DNA from: Chlamydomonas reinhardtii
Taxonomy: Eukaryota > Chlorophyta > Chlorophyceae > Chlamydomonadales > Chlamydomonadaceae
Direction of reading: 5' to 3'
Assembly: GCF_000002595.2 (NCBI RefSeq)
Contig: NC_057019.1
Span: forward strand, 5,825,837-5,889,836
DNA length: 64,000 nucleotides
The notes below the pieces were generated by a model. That model was not told the origin of the DNA and searched no databases. It saw nothing but the letters and a program-made list of their open reading frames with translations. Position numbers and translations under genes: made by a program. This document shows, one piece after another, positions 1 to 10,980 of this stretch. Position 1 is the stretch's first letter. Every line of letters begins with the position of its first letter.

Positions 1-792
1 ACAGGCTGTTTCAGAGCCGCTCAGAGGCTCAGCCTCTGGAGGGATCTGCACAGGCCTCTGAAGGGCTCTCAAGGGTTGGTAACACGCATGCTGGGCGGGC
101 CAGTACCCGGTTGGCCCACTATCCAGTTGCAAAGGCCGTGGCAACCCACGCCATGCCGAAAGCCAGTCGAGGTGGGTATTACGGTTTAACAGAGTCCAGG
201 CGTTGAATGTTTGGCAGGCCGCAGCCCAACGGTCGTACACCTAACATGGAGCACAACCCAGCCCAAGCCCAGCCGTCCACAGACCACCAGCACTTAAGGC
301 ATTCACCACTAGCCCACGTACCCCGCAGCGCTTTAGCACCTCTAACAGCCGCGAGCGGAAGGCACGGATGCCGCGTGCCTGTGGCAAGCTGGTCAGTCGC
401 TGGGCTATTCCAATCCAGGGGCACCCCTGTCCCAATCAGGTTGTATGACTGAGTGCGGCTCAGTCCGAGTCCGGCACGCAAGCGGCCTGCGTGCCGAAGG
501 AGAACGAACATGGGCTGCGCCAGCACACAAGTGAGCAGCGGCAAGTTCCCAATCCAGCACTGGCAAGGCGTGAGAAGTGGCACAGTGCACCATGCAGTGG
601 GTCCATGGGCGCGAGGGCATCTAGGCCCGAGTGGCTTCACCGGTACTCTGCTTGCTTGCACGGCAGCCAGGTCGCATCCGAGCGCCCTCAAAACAACAGC
701 CGCCGTCGGAGCAATGTCGCATCCGAGTCAGCAAATAAACGGCCGGCCCGTGGGCCCTCAAAACGACAGCAGTTCACACACACAATTGCACA
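1..792. other. Region without a supported gene
   Basis: Several overlapping open frames occur on both strands, but none shows splice-consistent exons, a recognisable domain or a convincing start. I see no repeat family or RNA gene here. It may be the 3' flank of the possible zinc-ribbon exon that ends at 793, or plain intergenic DNA. Confidence 0.4.
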
Positions 793-984
793 CTACTTGC
801 GCCGGCGCACCCACTCGTAGCACGCGCCGCACATGCCATGCCTGTACCTGGCGGCCTTGGTGCCACACTTGCAGCAGCAGCTGTCGGGGCCCAGCAGCGC
901 CGCTGCCGCCTTGCAACGCGCCGCCACGACGGCCCGAGGTTCAGCCGCACTCAGAAAGTGCGCAACGGCGGCATACACACACAC
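793..984 (-). CDS. Possible C-terminal exon of a small zinc-ribbon-like protein (partial)
   Basis: The minus-strand frame ends with a TAG at 793-795 and reads as a plausible coding tail: an Ala-rich helix, then CCCKCGTKAARYRHGMCGAC, then a basic end YEWVRRRK. The two CxxC/CxC pairs about 12 residues apart suggest a zinc ribbon. No in-frame ATG is visible close by, and the upstream boundary (somewhere near 960-990) is uncertain, so this is either the last exon of a spliced gene whose start I could not place or a gene remnant. The 55-bp foldback at 995-1148 lies immediately upstream on the same strand. Family not recognised. Confidence 0.3.
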   Translation of the reverse strand: MCVYAAVAHFLSAAEPRAVVAARCKAAAALLGPDSCCCKCGTKAARYRHGMCGACYEWVRRRK

Positions 985-994
985 CCTTGGCTCT

Positions 995-1148
995 TACCGT
1001 ATGGCCAATTATCTTCAATTTATCGAATGGTTTGCCACTAGCTGGCAGCACAGTGCAGGTCGCCAACCAAGTGAGGCGTCAGTATGACTAGCTGCCAGCT
1101 AGTGGCAAGCCATTCGATAAATTGAAGAAGATAATTGGCCATACGGTA
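995..1148. repeat. Foldback inverted repeat (55/58-nt arms, 41-nt loop)
   Basis: Left arm 995-1049 starts TACCGTATGGCCAATTATCT and right arm 1091-1148 is its reverse complement, differing only by one three-base indel (CTT) and one T/C substitution. The loop is 1050-1090. Either strand would form a near-perfect stem of about 55 bp. Such a structure fits a miRNA/siRNA precursor or a small foldback (MITE-like) element. No clear target-site duplication was found. Confidence 0.85.
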
Positions 1149-1438
1149 CTACCACTGTCATGTCTGACTGCATCATGATACTTCCCTGCGCATGCAATGT
1201 ACACCGCAGCCACGAAGCATCGTGCCTTTCCCCCTACCCACGCTCCGGCAAACTTCACATTGTATCAACAACGAAATCACAAAACGTGTTTAGAATCTTT
1301 CGGGAAATTGCAGTCGTTGCCTGCCTGCTGGTTCATCGGAAGCCCCGCCGATTGCACATCTGCGGGAGTGCTGCTGCTACCAGGTAACAAACGCATTACC
1401 TATACCCCTGCGGTTACCGGTACATTCCCAGTTTGCCC

Positions 1439-1443
1439 TTACA
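1439..1443 (-). terminator. Putative TGTAA poly(A) signal
   Basis: TTACA on the plus strand (TGTAA on minus) lies about 100 bases after the stop codon of the minus-strand gene ending at 1545. It is the nearest candidate signal for that gene. Confidence 0.4.
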
Positions 1444-1544
1444 TCTGCCACAAGCCCCGGCCTGCAATCGCCACGCGACACCCCCGCTATGAGTTCATGC
1501 TACACAGCAGAACGCATGCGTGAAAGAGCAGAGCTAGCGATGCC

Positions 1545-3169
1545 TTAAACCCGGTAGTCGTAAGCCACGTTGACGTCCTTGCACAGGCACGCCATCATGG
1601 CGCGCTGCCGGCTGTCCTGCAGCGGAGGGCCGATGTACAGCTTCGTGTTCGTCCTGTACACAGGATGGGTGGGTCAGCTCATTAGTGCAGGAAGATGGTA
1701 CAACATCTGCGGAGCCACGTCGCAGCCATGCAGTACTAAACTAGCAGGTTACCGATACATTAGTAAGCTTGATATGACAGTTACGGTACACGGCATGAGG
1801 TACACCTCCCTTGTGACCACCGCGCATTTGCTAACGGCTCGCTTCAAAATTGCTCACTGCTGGTACTCCTCCGGGGACCGTGAGTCGTAGACTGCGGTTG
1901 ACAGGGTCCCGTACATCTTCGTCAGCGCATCCGGAGCGTCCGTAGAGCTCACGCTACACGAAGCACAACGCCAGGGCACGCAGGGTGTCACTGCTAGTTA
2001 ACGTCCTTTGTCGTTGGGCTGAGGCAGGGGGCGAGAGACGGGGGTAGCCATCCATGCGGGCGCTTGTGTGTGGAGTGTGAGAGAAGGGGGTTTCACTCCA
2101 ATCCTCAGACAGGGGGATAAGCACAGCGGGAGAGCGGCGGCAAGCCCCTGGCGCAACCGCGTGCCCCGATCGGGACTCTTCGGTGGAAAGACGGGCAACC
2201 TGCCACACATACGGTGCTGCACACGCACAGCAGCCATCGCGAGGTCGGTCGGCCCTGCCGGTACAAGCCTGCTGCAGCTCTGCTGCCCCAAACCCAGGTG
2301 CTCCTCAAGCTCAGATCCCGTGGCGCACACACTTACTTGTTCTTCTTCAGGCACTCCTGCAGGTTCTTGCGCTCGCCCAGGTACGCGCGCCAGCAGTCTT
2401 TCGCCTTGGTCGTGTCCCACTGCACGTTGGTGCGCGTGTGCATCGTGTCCTGGATGTACTCTGCGTGCCAGCCGATCGAAAGGGGCCACGTTTGCGCAAG
2501 CAGGCAACCATTCCGTTGTGAGGAGTTCGGTTCTAAGAAGCGCGGAAGTGGAGCGGTCGCGGGTGGTGCCGCCCAGCTTACCCATTAGGCCGCGCATGTG
2601 GAGGAGGCCCAGTATGTTCAGGTACTGCGCCATGGTGAGGTTCAGCTCCCCCTGGAGGCGCGCCACCTGCGTGTTGAGCTCGCCCACCTGCGTGTTGAGC
2701 TCGCCCACCTGCGTGTTGGGCTCGCCCACCTGCGTGTTGGGCTCGCCCACCTGGGTGTTGAGCTCGCTTACCTGCGTGTTGAGCATCATGTTGCGGAGCA
2801 CCAGTTCGTCCTTCACAGGCGCGACAGCCTTCGCCACCAGGGCCTGGAGTATGCTGAGGATAACTTCATCGCTGAAATTGTTCTGGACCATGGCTTTGAC
2901 CGCGTCCACCTGCGGTGCGCAAGAGGCGACGTCGTTCTAGTCCGTCAAACACGTCTCGACGCTCATCACACCTCTGGCTTGCCGATAGCGCTGGGGAAGC
3001 TTAGTGCGGGCTCGTAAAACCTCTCGTCGCTGCTGCCCGAGGCTTGGCTCAGGCAACAGGCGACCGTCCGTGGCCGCATGGCGACTGTCACGGCGCAGCT
3101 GCCCTTTAAAGATGCAACACAGCGCACATGACTCATAGAAACAGCAGCTGCGTTGGGCACACGGCGCAT
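1545..3169 (-). CDS. Unrecognised protein with NTQVGEL heptad repeats
   Basis: Five exons on the minus strand: 3169-2972, 2909-2582, 2460-2337, 1953-1858, 1653-1545. All have GT/AG borders and matching phases, and they give 284 residues. The first ATG (3169) is followed by a Cys/Arg/Ser/Ala-rich stretch that could be an organelle transit peptide; 3079 is an alternative start. Exon 2 begins with a helical segment (VDAVKAMVQNNFSDEV) and then six copies of a seven-residue unit NTQVGEL/NTQVGEP, a heptad pattern expected to form a parallel coiled coil. The C-terminal half (KDCWRAYLGERKNLQECLKK; RQRAMMACLCKDVNVAYDY) is compact and Cys-containing but matches no family I know. Function unknown. The conserved splice sites and lack of internal stops argue for a live gene. 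Confidence 0.75.
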
Positions 3170-4162
3170 AGCAATTTCCGTTTCTAGCAAGTTACTGGTC
3201 AAGTTTTGAGCTTTTGTGACTGTCCCCGCCTGTTATTTAGTAGGTCGGTTTATCACCCGGCTGATACTGTTCGTGCCTGCTGCTGTGTCATCGCCACCAA
3301 TGTCATCCCTCGCCACCAGTGTCACCCCTTGCCGCTACACGGGCTCCAAACCGCCGCCCCTGCGCCCCGCCCGCGTGTGCTCCCGAGTGAGTCCCACCCG
3401 AGCTGGAGCCCAACTGTCAACCGTGTGAAACCGTGTGCGCCCAGAGGCACCTTATGGATGCGGATTACAATCGAAGGGACAGCCCGACAAGCGGGGGCAC
3501 GCCGTACCCACGCCGCGAGGGACCATCTTCGACCCAGAGAAACAACACCCGCCCCCTGGTTGGCTGCCGAACAACACCCACCAAACAGGCCACGCGCGCG
3601 CCCGGAGGCGAACAGGCCCACTAGCCGCTCGGGCGCCCGGGCAACCTTATGGAACTGGGGCAGCCCCATGCGTCTCTCTGAGTTTGCATGCAGCTCACAC
3701 ACGCGGCTTCCCAAACGGCACGCGCGCGACTATGCACTCCCACTCGCGCACCGCGCCAACCGCCAGCCTCCGCCGTGCTCCAACGTGCCCTGCCAAAGCT
3801 TCCCACACGCGTGCGCGCTCAGCTGCTCATTCCCACTCGCGCGCCTGCCGACTAGCGCCAACTGCCCGTGTACGTCACTACAGTCAGGTAGCTTCCGAGC
3901 CGGGCAACCGTACAACTACCTGCTCACACTCGCGCAGCTGCCGACTCCCAAGTCAACTCCTGTATGGCTGAGGGTGGTGGGGGTGCCGTACACGAGTTAG
4001 TTGGGGGTTAGTCGGAGCTGTCCTAGAACCTACATTATACTATTTTTTCGCCAGCAGCTCGACGCCGGTCACAACCCGATTCACAGGTGCCCCGCACTTT
4101 TCAACGCAACACGACAACATAGGACGACAGAACACCGCATGGCTCGTGTCCTCACACACGAT
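3170..4162. other. Intergenic: promoter side of the heptad gene and 3' flank of the AT-hook gene
   Basis: Both neighbours are on the minus strand. A TTACA (TGTAA on minus) at 3465-3469 is a candidate poly(A) signal for the AT-hook gene ending at 4163. This would give a 3' UTR of about 700 bases and leave about 300 bases as promoter for the downstream gene. Open frames here look like chance frames in GC-rich DNA. Confidence 0.45.
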
Positions 4163-6671
4163 TTACGGCCCACCACCACCCTCCTCTGCCCCGGTCCGCC
4201 GCGTGCCACGTCCTCTTCCCCGTCGCCCCCCGGCCTCCGCGCCCTCCCCCGGCCCGACGCCCTCTATTACCCCTTCGGCCGCCGCAGCAGACCCCGGGCC
4301 AGCCGCTGCCGCAGCCTCCCCAGCCGCTGCGGCACCGCCACGTGCACCGCTTGTGGACGCTGCCGCTGCACCGCCACCTCGCGTGCCTTGATGCGCCCCC
4401 GACGCAGCGGGCGCCGGCGCCTTGCGTGGCCGCCCCCGCCCACGTCTCCCGCCCGCATCGTTCGCGGCCGCAACTGGCGCGGCGGTGCCGGAGCTTCCGG
4501 CTGCGGCTGCGTCCGCATCAGTGCTGCCAGCGGCCTGCGGTGTCCTGGCCTTGGCAGCAGCCCTGCGCGTCGCTGGCAGCGCGGTGGCCGCCGCTGAGGA
4601 GCCAGTGCCCCCCTCGGCGTCCTCCGGCGCTTGTGTGGCCTTGCGCGGCCGCCCCCGCGGCCGCTTGGCCACCTCGCCCGCGCCCTCAATGGCTGCCGCC
4701 ACCGCCTCATCTTCCGCCACCCTTGGCCTTGCTGCCGCCGCTTTGCGCTGGCGGGCGCTCTGTGAGGGCTGAGTGGCTGTGCCGGCGTCTGAGGCTTCTT
4801 CAGCTGGCAGGCTCCGGGGACTGCCTCGTTGTCGTGGCGTCACTGCAGCAGAAGCAGCCGCTGCGGCAGCCTGCCGTGACGGCCCCCCTGCCTGTGGCCC
4901 CGCAGCCTGTGGCTTCACCACGGCAACCAGGCCAGGATCCCCCTGCACCTCCTGCGTGCCCGCTGCCGCACTCGCCTGGGCCGCCACCTCATTCCCGCCC
5001 AGCAGCTGGCCACGAATGTCCTCTCCACTCAACAGCAGCAGCCCCGGCCGCCGCCGCAGCGCCTCCAGCACCTCCGCCTCCAGCCCCGCATCCGCATCCT
5101 CCTCCTGCCCCTGCCCCTCCGGCTCCTCCTGCTCGCTTTCCCGTCCCTCCGGTGCGGCTCCACCTCCGCCCCCGGCCCTGCTACTGCCGCGGCCGCACGC
5201 GGCCCGCACGTCGGCCCAGGCGCGCACCACGTCACGTGGCTGCGCCGTCAGGATGCCGGGCGCGTCAACCGCCAGCCGCACCAGCTGATCGTACGACAGC
5301 CCCGTCGTACTGCAGACGTACATCAGCTGCTCCATCAGATCCACGGGATCCGACTCCAGCACGTCCGGGTTCAGCAGCGCGGCGCGGGCGGCCTGTGCAA
5401 CACACCGGCCGGGCGCGTGCGGCGTTTTGATGATGCACTGCCGTGTGATGCTTAGTGATTGCCGCAGCCACGGCGCTACGACAATACATGAGCAATGTTA
5501 GCGTATGGGGGAGGGAGAGGGGCGTCCGGGAGTACTGGAGCAAAGGGCAAAGCTATTGCGAACGCAGTTGTGCCGATGCCAGGTTTGCGCGCTCAGGCAT
5601 TCAGGCACTCAGGGGCCACACGGGCCATCAGGCCTGTGGTCGGTCCCCCGCCGCCATAGCTCGCAGCCCCCTCCTAGGACCGCCACACAGACTGGCCCTG
5701 CGGTCCCCACCTCCTGCACCTCCCACACCTGTCCCCACCTCCCCCATCTCCCTCACCTACCTGCGCCTCCGTGACTGACAGCACGCGTGTGAGTGCGGCC
5801 ACGGCGGAGCGCACCGCCAGCAGGTCGGCCAGCAGCAGCCAGGGGTGGGCGGTCAGCGCCTCCTGTTGGGGTGGCGGTGATGGTGGTGGTGGGTGTGCAT
5901 GCAGGGGTGTGTGTGTGTGTAGTTGTATGTGGTTGGGGTTGTTTGGGGTTGTTTGGGGGTGGGGAGGGTGTCTCGGGAGGCACACGCCGGCCGTTGCCGT
6001 TGCCGTCGTGCGGTGCGTCGGCTCCCGAGTCCGAACCAGTCCCAAACCCGAATCCAAACCCGAACTTAGTCAAAACGCAACCCCATGTCGATGCTGCACG
6101 CCTGCCTGCATAAAACTCTACTAGCTCTGCCTCCTCCCGCCACCGCCTCCGCCTCCGCTGCCTGCCCCTTGCCACAAAAGCCGCGAAGCCCGCACAACCG
6201 GAAACCACGGCGCCCCCCGGCTGCCCCACGCACCTGCACGTCCTGCTCGCGCAGCTTGAGTACCGAGCCCGCGCTGCGAATCCACATGAGCGCATACTCC
6301 TCATCGACTTCCGCAAGGTCAGGATACTCCTCCAGGGCAGCCGACAGCACGCTCGGCACGCAGCCGGGAAGGATGCTGGCCAAATTCGGCAGCTTTGCCG
6401 TGCCGTGCTCTGTGCCGGCTGAACATTGTATCGATACTCGTTGCACACAGCGTGGTGTTTGAAACACGAGCCCACGGAGCAAGTGGGTGCCTGGTGTGCA
6501 AGCCTTCCGAATGCACTTGGCAGCGTTTAGACCAACTTGCATGTTGCAGCGCACTTTACAACCACTTTGGGCCTGTGAGTTCTTATTTCTAGCATTACAT
6601 CGCCTGAAGTGCGAGGGGTGCATCTCCGCACTTGCAAATTTCATCGTGCGCTCGTTTCTTGCTTTTCGCAT
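4163..6671 (-). CDS. mTERF-like helical-repeat protein with AT-hook tail, probably organellar
   Basis: Three phase-compatible minus-strand exons (6671-6234, 5862-5761, 5392-4163) give up to 589 residues. In-frame ATGs at 6671, 6644, 6623 and 6542 leave the start open. The N terminus is rich in Arg, Cys and Thr and poor in acid, consistent with a transit peptide. Residues about 110-260 hold helical repeats in which a Pro-containing start is followed by Leu-rich helices (ILPGCVPSVLSAALEEYPDL, HPWLLLADLL, TTGLSYDQLVRLAVDAPGIL), resembling mTERF modules. The rest is Ala/Gly-rich and disordered, with two AT-hook cores (KRPRGRPRK near residue 425, RRGRGRPRK near 500) and a GRRGRGRG run near the C terminus. 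Inference: nucleic-acid binding in plastid, mitochondrion or nucleus. The repeats are too divergent to be sure of the mTERF family. The gene diverges from the DUF1997 gene across about 130 bases. Confidence 0.65.
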
Positions 6672-6798
6672 TGCGATCCCTCAATTGTTGCTACATGAAC
6701 TGTTAGGCATTGAAATCTGAGCGAATTGCTTTCTTTTGAGGTCGGAGGTTGCTCCTGAAAAAGCAGCTCGCAGCGTTGTTAGGGCGACTTTAGGCTCC
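6672..6798. promoter_or_regulatory. Short divergent promoter interval
   Basis: Only 127 bases separate the most upstream possible start of the AT-hook gene (minus) from the DUF1997 ATG (plus). The interval is noticeably AT-richer than its surroundings. If the AT-hook protein starts at 6542 the shared interval is 256 bases. No convincing TATA box was identified. Confidence 0.4.
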
Positions 6799-8398
6799 AT
6801 GGCTCTCTTGCAGCAGCGACCTTGCAGTTCTCGCCTTTCAGCGCGGTTGCCAAGCACTAGGCAGCGTTGCACCGTTGTCCAGTGCCGGGCATCGCAACCA
6901 GGGCCCCGTCTGAGCCCTATTCAACGGCGGGCGAAGTCGCCTGAAGAGCTAAATGACCCAGCTCAAATTGGAGCCACTGGGTCCGCCTCCCAGCGCTTTC
7001 CGGTAAGCCGGAGTTGGTGGCTGGGCTAGGTGCTGGCGGGGACGGGGTCGCGGGAGGGGTGTTGCAGCGGCCTCTCGCTAGCTCGCTGCGCGCTGGAGCC
7101 CGGGCGCCGGCATCGCGCTTGTACACGAAAGCCTCTGCTTGGGCTCGGCATATCTTCTGTGATAAACTTCGGCAGCAGAAGCTCCGACCTCCAGGCGCTG
7201 CGTGCAAGCGTGTAGGCATTGCGCGCCCAGGCCGCCGCGTGGGCGGCGGCGGTTGGCCACGTAGCAGCGCAACAACCGATTAGTCATCGTCCCTGGGCCG
7301 CTTTAGGCCGCCCCTTCTGATTTTTCCAGCTCCCCCCGCCAACACATGCTCATAAGCTTCAACCGGCCACCCTGCACCACAAGTCACTGCACAGATCTTA
7401 CCCAGCGGGTGGGGCTGCTGACTCTGCTGCTCTCAGCAATGTGCCCCACCACCGTATAAGCCACCATCACCACCGCCACCACGACCACCAAACCCGCCAT
7501 TTCACCACACTTCGCCCTCACCTCCCAAGCCACAGCTTCCTACCCAACGCACTTCACCCAACCCGGCCGACCCCGCTCCGCCAAACCCTGCCTGCTGCCC
7601 CCCTGCCCCTAAACCTCCACCCCACACACACACCCCACACACACACCTCTCACAGGTCGTGCCCGGCTCCGAGCCGCTGCAGTCCTACATGACGCTGCCG
7701 GTGGAGCAGTACTTCGTGCTGGATCCAAAACAGATCGCGCACCTGGGCGGCAACCGCTTCGTGCTCACCGTGCCGCGGATAAATGTGAGGCCGTGCGCCT
7801 TTTGGATGCTGGGAGAGCGAGGGGAGCAGCAAGGGAGCAGCAGGGATGAGCAGGGGAGCAGCACGGGCGGTGGGTGCGCCCAGGTCGTGAGTCTTCGCGT
7901 GTTGGGCAAACGGTATGGAACAGCGTGTGTGTGCGCCTGCATAGGATGGAGGCGCGCGTGCATGTGTGCTTGCTTGTGTGTGTGAAGAATGCAATCCACA
8001 ATCTGCATGTACCGCAGAACCCGCCTCGGCCCGCTGTTGACCGCCGCTCGTCACCTCCCGCCTTCTGTCCCCTCATCCCCCTTGTAGCTGATGAGTGTGT
8101 GGCTGGAGGCGGTGGCGGAGGTGACCGTCACCACCTACCCGCCCGACGCTGCCAGCGGCCGCCCCGCGCGCGTTGTGCTGCAGGTCAGCGCCGCCGTGTT
8201 AGAAAAGCGCAAGGGGCGAGGGTTGACACGGTGTGCTCGTGTGTCCGTGTCCGTCTGCGTGTGCGTTATGTCAACAATTTACGGTGCAGCTGCCTGCGGC
8301 TGCCCAACTGAAACTGCCCCTACCTGCAGGCTGACAACTGCCGCATCAGTGGGAGTGACCTGGTGGAGAACCTGGCGCTGGACCAGCGCTTCGCAATG

Positions 8399-8451
<53 letters not shown>

Positions 8452-9768
8452 TATATGGGGGAGTTGTAAATACCAGCCCCTACTTGACCAAGCCAAGCCA
8501 TACTAGCGGAGCTCAGGCTGAGGCGACAGGGGGAGGGGGGCAGCAGCGAGTGGCAGGGCGGGAGGCGGCGGGGACGCAGGCGCCGAGAGGCAGGCGCTAG
8601 GATAGAGGTGGTAATAGTGACATGCCGTCAGATGCTTACCATCATTAGCGAGAAAACAGTCTGTTGTACACATACGAACACGGGTTCGGGCAAACCCGCC
8701 GATTTCTGCTAGTCGCCAACTAGTGGTGCCACTGCCGTGGTGCCGCCAAGTCCGCACACCACCATCCCCACCACCGCCACCACCACCCACGCCACGCCTT
8801 GCCACCGCGCACAGGTTCGTGACGGAGCTGACGTGGAGCACCAGCGGCGGCGGCGAGGGCGCGGGGGCGGCGGCGGTGGCGCCCACCGGCGAGATACGGG
8901 CCACCTCCAAGCTTGACGTGTGGAGCGAGGTGCGATCGGCGTCTTTTTTTTGGGGGGGGGGGTACACGCATTAAGTTTACGGAGTGAAGTCGTAGCCAGG
9001 TACAAAGGGGGGGAATGAGTACCAAGCCCAAACTTAACCAAACTTGTGGTTTGTGAGCCTGGAAGTGACCGCGTGGGCGTGCGCAAGGCTGGGCAGTGCG
9101 TCTGCAAAACTTACGGCCCCAGCAGTGACCTGCGTGCCCCGCATTTGCACCCATCGTGGTGTGATGCAGCTTTATCGCCAGTCTTCCACCCCGCCTGCAC
9201 CTCCCTTTCCTCCTCACCTCCTCTCCTCACCTCCGCTCCTGCCTTGCCTGGCTTCCCCACCACCCATTGCATTGGGTTTGGTTTAGTTTGGGCTGGCCTC
9301 CCCACCACCGCCCTCCCCCCCCCCCCCCGTCCTCCCCCTGCAGGTGGTCCCTCCCTTCCACCTGCTGCCCCGCGAGGTGCTGGTGGGCAGCTGCAACGGC
9401 GTGCTGCACGGTCTGGTGGGCAGCCTGCTGCCGCTGTTCGTGCGCATGCTGGCGGCAGACTACCAGAGGTGGGGGTGGGGGTGGTGGTGCGTGGGTGGGG
9501 GTGTGGGGCGGGGCGGCGGGGCTGGGTTGGGCGTGGGCGGTTGCTTTCGCCGTTCCAAATGGAGGCTGGCAGGCTCCGCCGCGCCCTGCTGCCGTTACTC
9601 CCTGTCGCCTCTGCCTTGCCATCTGTGCTGCGCCATTCTGACATCTGCTAATTATCCATGCCGCCCCTTCCCTCGCTGCCGCCTCCCTCTGTGCGGACAC
9701 GCAGGTGGGCTGTGGACCCGGCCTACCGCGCGGACCGGGCCGCCCGCAGCCAGCCCATCACCGTGTGA
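6799..9768 (+). CDS. DUF1997 family protein, plastid-targeted
   Basis: Seven exons: 6799-7002, 7656-7784, 8088-8183, 8330-8400, 8815-8929, 9344-9468, 9705-9768. Phases agree and the product is 267 residues. Exon 1 encodes a typical algal plastid transit peptide (MALLQQRPCSSRLSARLPST, followed by a TVVQCRA-type cleavage area). The mature part has the DUF1997 signature of cyanobacterial and plastid proteins: LPVEQYFVLDPKQIAHLG, then NRFVLTVPRIN, then SVWLEAVAEVTV, then NLALDQRF, and a late FHLLPREVLVGSCNGVL segment. The family's biochemical role is not established; members occur in cyanobacteria and plastids. The exon 4 donor is the first GT of a (GT)n microsatellite. No TGTAA signal was seen before the next gene, so its 3' end is unclear. 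Confidence 0.85.
8401..8446 (+). repeat. (GT)n microsatellite at a splice donor
   Basis: About 22 GT units begin exactly at the 5' splice site of intron 4 of the DUF1997 gene, so the donor GT is itself part of the repeat. Confidence 0.95.
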
Positions 9769-10980
9769 GGAGGGCCAGGGCAGCAGTGCGGCAGGCGCAG
9801 CAGCGCGGCGCCAGGGGCGGCGCCGCCGCGCTAGGGCCGTGCTGGGCACCACAGACACGCACTGCAGACAGGCGGACGGTTATATGGTGCATGCGTGTGT
9901 GCCGAGACCCCTAGAAGCTCCTGCAGTGGCGGGAGCCACTTTCCAGGAGGTACCAGGCGGGCGCCAGGCGGCAGCAGGTGGTGGGGGAGCCAGATGCGCT
10001 GCTGCCGGCGCTGCAGCAGAAACCTAGAAGCAGCTGCATGCGGCATGAGGGATGCTGAATGAGGTCGGAGCTGGTCTAAACTGACTGAATGAAGGTACCT
10101 TTTAGGCCAACCAGCAGGAGCTGTCGGGCCTTTCGTTTCAAACTCCCTTATACACACGGTAGGGAGAAGATCAATGTCTGCCTCTGTGTATGTGCGTACG
10201 TGTGTGTGTTACTGTGTATGCGTTTGCGATTGTGTGTAGATATATTATCTAGAATCCATTTTGTCCTTCAGTCCAGCGCATTGCGAAGCGATGCCGTGGC
10301 ACGGCGTGGCGGTGGCGGGCTGTGGACCCGAGGCGGAAACGGACTAGGCCGCGACTCAGTGCGTGATGCGGGTGCGGTGGTGGCGGGTAATGGAGACCGG
10401 CATTGGCAGGCAAAAGGATGCTTTGTCGAGGCCCTGGGGCAGCCATGCATGTAGGTAGCAGGAAGGACGCCAACCCGGATGGGTACTGGGTACTGGTGGG
10501 CAGGCAGGCACAACCAGCGCTGCAGGCGGTGGCGTGTCGCTATGGATGGGCCTGGGGCGGCCCGGCAGGGACGGAGGATTCGGAGGGCACGCAACAGCCA
10601 AATGGCTTAATACTCCTCGGTTCTTTATTTCGTTGGATGGCTTGCGGTGTTCAACGTTACATGTCAGGCGCCGTATGTCGGCGCAACGCGCTCATGGGAT
10701 TACTGGATGAGTGATGCTGGTTGGGGCAGGTGGGCTGTGCATTCTTTGTGCCGTCTGCACCGGCATGCGAGTGCAGAGTTCAAATGCAGTTCGAAGGCTG
10801 TACGTGTATGGTAGACATATCTGTGTTGTTGGAGTGGCTGTTTTTGCGTCGGGGCGATACATGGAAAGTGTCAAGACCCTTCAAGACCGGCGTGGTGTTC
10901 TGGGCGGTGGGACTGCCCAATCTAGACGTTTCATTTGTGTACTAGGACTGAGACACTAGTTATTAAATAAGTTATACACA
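9769..10980. other. Intergenic between DUF1997 and TraB genes
   Basis: About 1.2 kb holding the 3' UTR of the upstream gene and the promoter of the TraB gene. It includes a small GT-rich patch near 10197-10240. No splice-consistent coding frame, RNA gene or repeat element was recognised. Confidence 0.45.

Noticed and set aside
453-1091. 212-residue plus-strand frame at the left edge
   Set aside because: It lacks a supported ATG context, runs antisense over the better-composed zinc-ribbon frame, and ends in the foldback.
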